Source: DATHVR01 sp035461175
GTDB taxonomy: Bacteria > Actinomycetota > Acidimicrobiia > Spongiisociales > ZC4RG35
Assembly: GCA_035461175.1 (NCBI GenBank)
Contig: DATHVR010000183.1
Coordinates: 1-23,844 of the forward strand
Reading direction: 5' to 3'
Length of the DNA stretch: 23,844 bases
A program made the position numbers and the translations under genes. Of this stretch, positions 20,706 through 23,844 are shown piece by piece (positions within the stretch are counted from its first letter, which is position 1; the number at the start of each line of letters is the position of its first letter). The notes below the pieces were generated by a model. That model ran no database searches. It had not been told where the DNA came from and worked only from the letters and a program-made list of their open reading frames with translations.

Positions 20706-21727
20706 TCGATCGCCTCGCCCGAGAACTGGTTGCCTCCGAGGTGCCGCTCGAACGGGGTCGGCTCACCGAGGCGGCCCGCCGGTTGGCCCGGATCGAGGCG
20801 CCGCTGGCGGGCAGGGAACTGGTCGAGGCCGTGGTCGACTCGCTGGTGGGGCTGGGTCCGATCGAGATGCTGCTGCGGGATCCGGCCGTCACCGACGTCC
20901 TCGTCAACGGACCGACCGAGATCTGGGTCGAGCGAGAGGGCAAGCTGGAGCGTGTCGAGGCCCGCTTCTCCGATCCCGCCGCCGTGGTAGCGGCGGTTGA
21001 AAGGGTCATCTCGCCGCTGGGGTTGAGACTCGATCGCTCCTCGCCCACCGTCGACGCCCGGCTTCCCGACGGCTCCCGCCTCCACGCCGCCGTACCGCCG
21101 GCGGCAGTCGATGGTCCGGTGGTCGCAGTGCGCCGTTTCACCCAGACGGTGCCCGATCTGGCCACCCTGGTGGAGGTGGGAGCCGCCACCCCCGCCCAGG
21201 TAGAGCGGCTGGTGACACTGGTGGGCGAACGTCGCAACCTGCTGGTGAGTGGCGGAACCGGCGCCGGCAAGACCACGCTCCTCAACCTGTTGGCCGCCGA
21301 GATCCCTGCCGGGGAGCGGGTGGTCACGATCGAAGACGCCGCCGAGCTCTCGCTCCCCGGTCATGTGGTGAGACTGGAGGCGCATCCGCCCAACGCCGAG
21401 GGAATGGGCGGTGTCACGATCCGGGGCTTGCTGCGTTCGGCCCTGCGCCTGCGACCCGACCGGATCATCGTCGGTGAGGTCCGGGGAGCGGAAGCCCTGG
21501 ACATGATCTGGGCGCTCAACACCGGGCATCTGGGCAGCCTTTCCACGCTCCACGCCAACTCGCCGGCCGAGGCCCTCTGGCGGCTGGAGACCCTGGCCTT
21601 GTCCGACGGGGGCGTGGCCGCCGAGGCGGTGCGCAGGCAGATCTCCACCGCCGTCCACGTCGTCGTCCAGGTCGAGAGGGTGGGGGGAAGTCGTCGCATC
21701 GCCGCCATCGAGAAGGTGGGGAGGTGA
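20696..21727 (+). CDS. tadA: Tad secretion ATPase TadA/CpaF
   Basis: The 343-residue hexameric ATPase of the type II/IV secretion superfamily powers pilus assembly at the inner face of the membrane. It has an N-terminal domain with DVLVNGPTEIWVEREGKLE (68-86), Walker A SGGTGAGKTT (185-194), the Asp box TIEDAAEL (211-218), Walker B RIIVGEVRG (256-264) and the His box GHLGSLSTLHANSP (278-290). GTG 20696 is chosen because the family begins around here; the frame remains open upstream to 20504, but that part only re-reads the preceding gene and is Gly/Ala/Pro nonsense. The stop overlaps the tadB start as GTGA. Confidence 0.92.
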   Translation: MGLVDRLARELVASEVPLERGRLTEAARRLARIEAPLAGRELVEAVVDSLVGLGPIEMLLRDPAVTDVLVNGPTEIWVEREGKLERVEARFSDPAAVVAAVERVISPLGLRLDRSSPTVDARLPDGSRLHAAVPPAAVDGPVVAVRRFTQTVPDLATLVEVGAATPAQVERLVTLVGERRNLLVSGGTGAGKTTLLNLLAAEIPAGERVVTIEDAAELSLPGHVVRLEAHPPNAEGMGGVTIRGLLRSALRLRPDRIIVGEVRGAEALDMIWALNTGHLGSLSTLHANSPAEALWRLETLALSDGGVAAEAVRRQISTAVHVVVQVERVGGSRRIAAIEKVGR

Positions 21728-22374
21728 CGGACGCGCTCGCCATCGCCGCCGGGGCCATCCTGGGAATCCACTGGCCGACTCTGGTGCTGGTCGGGCTGGC
21801 GGTGTGGGAGCCGTGGGCGGCGGCCGCGCTGGTGCTGATCCTGGTGCTCGGAGCCCACCGTCGGGGGTCCGGGGCGGGGATCGAGATCCGGTTCGTGGAG
21901 TCGGTGATCGGTGAGTTGCGGGCCGGTTCGTCCCTGCGGCGGGCGCTGCGGGTCGGGTGCGGAGAGGTGCCCGACGCTGGACCCATTCTGCGCCGGCTCG
22001 ACGTCGGCGATCCTCTACCCCAGGCGATCGCCGGTCTGGCGACGCGCCTCACGACAATCGGCGACCTGGTCGAGGTGGCGGTCGCGGCCGGAGGGGGCGG
22101 GGGACGGATGCTCCCGGTGTTCGAGGAGATGCTGCTCCAGGCCACCGCCGACGAGATGGCGGCGGCCGAGATGAAGGCCGCCCTGGCACCGGTCCACGCC
22201 TCGATGGCGGTGCTGGTGGGCGGGCCGGTGGCCTACCTGACCTGGTCGGTCGCCACGGGGCGCATGGGTCGGCTGTTGGCGATGCCGGCGGGAGTCTGGC
22301 TGACCCTGGCCGGAGGGCTGCTTTTCTCCGGAGGGATCCTCGCCATGCTGTGGATGTCGAAGGGATCGAGATGA
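21724..22374 (+). CDS. tadB: Tad pilus membrane protein TadB-like (T2SSF domain)
   Basis: The 216-residue inner-membrane platform protein has hydrophobic segments near 5-25 and 28-44. A cytoplasmic T2SSF region follows (ESVIGELRAGSSLRRALRV ... LPQAIAGL ... GDLVEVAVAAGGGGGRMLPVFEEMLLQA). Two closing helices lie near 160-175 and 183-210. The FxExxxxELRAGxSLxxAL stretch matches the F-domain fold of actinobacterial TadB (Rv3658c-like). GTG 21724 overlaps the tadA stop by 4 nt, and its own stop overlaps tadC as ATGA. It is shorter than proteobacterial TadB but in the range of actinobacterial versions. Confidence 0.8.
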   Translation: MTDALAIAAGAILGIHWPTLVLVGLAVWEPWAAAALVLILVLGAHRRGSGAGIEIRFVESVIGELRAGSSLRRALRVGCGEVPDAGPILRRLDVGDPLPQAIAGLATRLTTIGDLVEVAVAAGGGGGRMLPVFEEMLLQATADEMAAAEMKAALAPVHASMAVLVGGPVAYLTWSVATGRMGRLLAMPAGVWLTLAGGLLFSGGILAMLWMSKGSR

Positions 22375-22901
22375 TCCGGCTGACGGCGGCGTCGCTGGGG
22401 ACGACCGTGGCCGGAGTGCCGGGCGGGGTGGCCGCGCTGGCCCTGGCGGAAGTGGCGATTCGCCGGCCCCGCCGGAGCCCACCCTCCGACCCGGTCGGGG
22501 TAGCGGCGCGGCTCCTGGTCCTGGTGGGGGCGGGTCTTCCCCTCGTGGCCGCCCTCGAGTCAGCAGCCGGTTTCGACCCGGAGGTGGCCGAAGTGGTGCG
22601 GCGTTCGCGCCGGCTGGGGGCGCCGGGCGCCCTGGCGGGATCCGTCGGACCACTCTCTCCTTTGCTGCGGCGACTGGCCGACGCTGCTTCCTCCGGGTCG
22701 CCGCTCGAACCCACCATCAGGGCGTTCATGGACGGCGAGAGGCGTCGGTGTCACACCCGTGCCGTGGAGCGGGCCCGGCGGCTGCCCGTCCGGCTCATGA
22801 TCCCGATGACCCTGCTCGTCCTGCCCGGGTTTGTGGTGACGGTCTACGGCCCCGCCCTGATCGACATCGTCCTCGAACTGGTGGGGCCTCTGGCGACCTG
22901 A
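22371..22901 (+). CDS. tadC: Tad pilus membrane protein TadC-like (T2SSF domain)
   Basis: The 176-residue second platform protein has an N-terminal hydrophobic segment (about 8-27), a short cytoplasmic domain (RLLVLVGAGLPLVAALESAAG, then LRRLADAASSGSPLEPTIRAF) and a C-terminal double helix (RLMIPMTLLVLPGFVVTVYGPALIDIVLELV). The ARRLPVRLMIPMTLLVLPGF ending is typical of actinobacterial TadC (Rv3657c-like). The start is ATG 22371, overlapping the tadB stop by 4 nt. A longer in-frame version from 21957 re-reads tadB in another frame. It is compact for the family. Confidence 0.8.
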   Translation: MIRLTAASLGTTVAGVPGGVAALALAEVAIRRPRRSPPSDPVGVAARLLVLVGAGLPLVAALESAAGFDPEVAEVVRRSRRLGAPGALAGSVGPLSPLLRRLADAASSGSPLEPTIRAFMDGERRRCHTRAVERARRLPVRLMIPMTLLVLPGFVVTVYGPALIDIVLELVGPLAT

Positions 22902-22926
22902 ACCAATCGGTCCACTTCCCCCCGCC

Positions 22927-22943
22927 GCCGGCCGGACGCCGGC
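22927..22943 (+). repeat. Stem-loop upstream of the pilin gene
   Basis: GCCGGC (22927-22932) and GCCGGC (22938-22943) form a 6-bp GC stem with a 5-nt loop in the 61-nt gap between tadC and the pilin, the only real gap in the operon. Such a hairpin could stabilise a pilin transcript or attenuate read-through. Confidence 0.35.
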
Positions 22944-22962
22944 ATGAAGGAAGGAGCGCCGA

Positions 22963-23166
22963 ATGTTGGCGATCTGGTGTTGGCTGCAGTCTCGATTCGA
23001 CGGAGAGGAGGAGCGCGGACAGGCGACGGTGGAGTACTTCCTGGTCATCCTGGCCGCCACTGCCCTGGCGGTACTGGCCCTCAAGTGGTTCCAGTCCAGC
23101 GGGGGCAGCGGCTTGCTCAGTGGCCTGTTCTCGAAGGTCATCTCGTGGGTGACCGGCAAGTTCTGA
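22963..23166 (+). CDS. Flp-like pilin (DUF4244 type)
   Basis: The 67-residue prepilin has a charged leader ending EEERG, then QATVEYFLVILAATALAVLALKWF. Prepilin peptidase should cut after the Gly, leaving Glu at +5 and Tyr at +6 as in Flp pilins; the hydrophobic helix then assembles the pilus core. The ending LLSGLFSKVISWVTGKF resembles the small actinobacterial pilin-like family DUF4244 (Rv3656c position). ATG 22963 has AAGGAG (22951-22956) upstream. No prepilin peptidase gene is in the window. Confidence 0.82.
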   Translation: MLAIWCWLQSRFDGEEERGQATVEYFLVILAATALAVLALKWFQSSGGSGLLSGLFSKVISWVTGKF

Positions 23167-23525
23167 GGCAGCAAGGCTCGGCCACCGTCGAGTTCGTGCT
23201 CGTCCTGCCGCTCATCCTGCTGGTGCTGGTCGCCTGTCTGGAGGTGGCGGCGCTGGCACGCGCCCGCGTCGTGGTGGTGGCGGCGGCCCGGGAAGGTGCC
23301 CGGGTCGCCGCCACCCATCCCGACCCGGCCGAAGCCGTCGAGGCGGTCCAGGAGGCTCTCGGCGGGTCGATGGCAGCGGCGGCCCGGGTGTCGGTGACCC
23401 GGCCCCACGTGGTGGGACGACCGGCCATCGTGGAGGTGGCCGTGCGCCGGCACCTGACGGGACCGTGGCTGAACTCGCTCGCCGTGACCCTGACCGGTCG
23501 GGCGACGATGCGGGTCGAGCGATGA
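23145..23525 (+). CDS. tadE: TadE-like minor pseudopilin
   Basis: The 126-residue protein has the TadE N-terminus QQGSATVEFVLVLPLILLVLVACLEVAAL, a pilin-type segment with Glu at +5 after a likely Gly cleavage site. An extracytoplasmic domain follows, with AAREGARVAATHPDP typical of TadE. GTG 23145 is the best start: it precedes the motif by 9 codons and overlaps the pilin by 22 nt. The ATG at 22944 would re-read the whole pilin gene. It corresponds in order to Rv3655c. Its stop overlaps the next start as ATGA. Confidence 0.82.
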   Translation: MGDRQVLRQQGSATVEFVLVLPLILLVLVACLEVAALARARVVVVAAAREGARVAATHPDPAEAVEAVQEALGGSMAAAARVSVTRPHVVGRPAIVEVAVRRHLTGPWLNSLAVTLTGRATMRVER

Positions 23526-23844
23526 GGGAACGGGGCGCCGCCACCGTGGTGGCCGTGGCCTTGATCTCGGGACTGATCCTTGTCACGGCCGGTCTGGTCG
23601 ACGTCAGCCGGCTGGTGGCGGCCCGGGCCCAGGCCGTCGCCGCCGCCGACGCCGCCGCCCGGGCGGCGGCCCCCGTCACCTTCTTCGGTGGCGACCCGGT
23701 GGCCGAGGCGGCTGCCTTCGCCGACCGCAACGGGGCCCGTCTGGAGGTGTGCCGGTGTCCCCTCGATCGCTCGATGCAACCGCGGGTGGTGACGGTCGAG
23801 GTGTCGGCGCCGGTCGACCTGGCCCTGCTCGGGTCACACACGGT
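23522..23844 (+). CDS. TadE/TadG-like protein, Rv3654c type (partial, cut by window end)
   Basis: ATG 23522 overlaps the tadE stop by 4 nt and the frame stays open to the window end, giving 107 codons. The start MRERGAATVVAVALISGLILVTAGLVDVSRLVAARAQAVAAAD is the putative Tad-associated pseudopilin N-terminus (helix plus AxxAADxAA) of Rv3654c-like proteins. AARAAAPVTFFGGDPVAEAAAFADRNGARLEVC follows. Cys pairs in VCRCP suggest an extracytoplasmic disulfide. It ends the conserved operon order; anything beyond is outside the window. Confidence 0.78.
   Translation, partial: MRERGAATVVAVALISGLILVTAGLVDVSRLVAARAQAVAAADAAARAAAPVTFFGGDPVAEAAAFADRNGARLEVCRCPLDRSMQPRVVTVEVSAPVDLALLGSHT

Noticed and set aside
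20032..21327. A 431-codon minus-strand open frame.
   Set aside because: It is antisense to tadA and the Ssd-position gene; Ser/Arg/Pro/Ala-rich with no motif.

Overview
The window is high-GC and gene-dense, and its gene content points to an actinobacterium. The evidence is a divergent HAD hydrolase and Tad pilus operon in the Mycobacterium tuberculosis Rv3661 / Rv3660c-Rv3654c order, a DUF3039 protein, many GTG starts, and many apparently leaderless genes (TANNNT 6-8 nt before the start codon). A deep-branching, possibly uncultured lineage such as Acidimicrobiia is plausible, but no rRNA or other marker here proves it. I saw no tRNA, rRNA, CRISPR array, transposase or phage gene.

Layout. 1-250: 3' end of hisC. 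367-2895: MMPL/RND exporter. 3004-4997: a same-strand run of an APH-type kinase, a DUF3237-like protein and a DUF4126 membrane protein. 4839-5780 (minus): a PaaG-like crotonase whose last 58 codons run antisense into the DUF4126 gene. 5924-8167: tandem GNAT acetyltransferase, then a ClpX-zinc-finger/HutI-like amidohydrolase fusion that lacks family metal ligands. 8249-8591: HU with a textbook terminator. 8641-10004: glycerophosphodiesterase translationally coupled to a lipoprotein.

10026-13067 (minus): macro-domain protein, leuC, a PNPOx-like flavin/F420-type protein and leuD; the last three overlap by 4 nt at each junction. 13126-13641: small membrane-anchored protein. 13704-14762 (minus): zinc alcohol dehydrogenase. 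14763-15315: the only long non-coding stretch, holding two tandem palindromic repeat units. 15316-16079 (minus): DUF3039 protein and an apparently degenerate IspD-like protein, divergent from a canonical ispD (16139-16861). 16887-19999 (minus): a TPM-domain protein with a glycine-rich tail and a HAD-IB hydrolase. 20145-23844: Tad operon (degenerate Ssd/CpaE-like protein, TadA, TadB, TadC, Flp-like pilin, TadE, TadE/G-like protein cut by the window end).

Most of the window is ordinary housekeeping and envelope biology. The points most worth a second look are the ClpX-zinc-finger amidohydrolase with lost ligands, the pseudo-IspD beside IspD, the Ssd-position protein without a P-loop, the repeat island, the PNPOx gene between leuC and leuD, and the frequency of leaderless genes.
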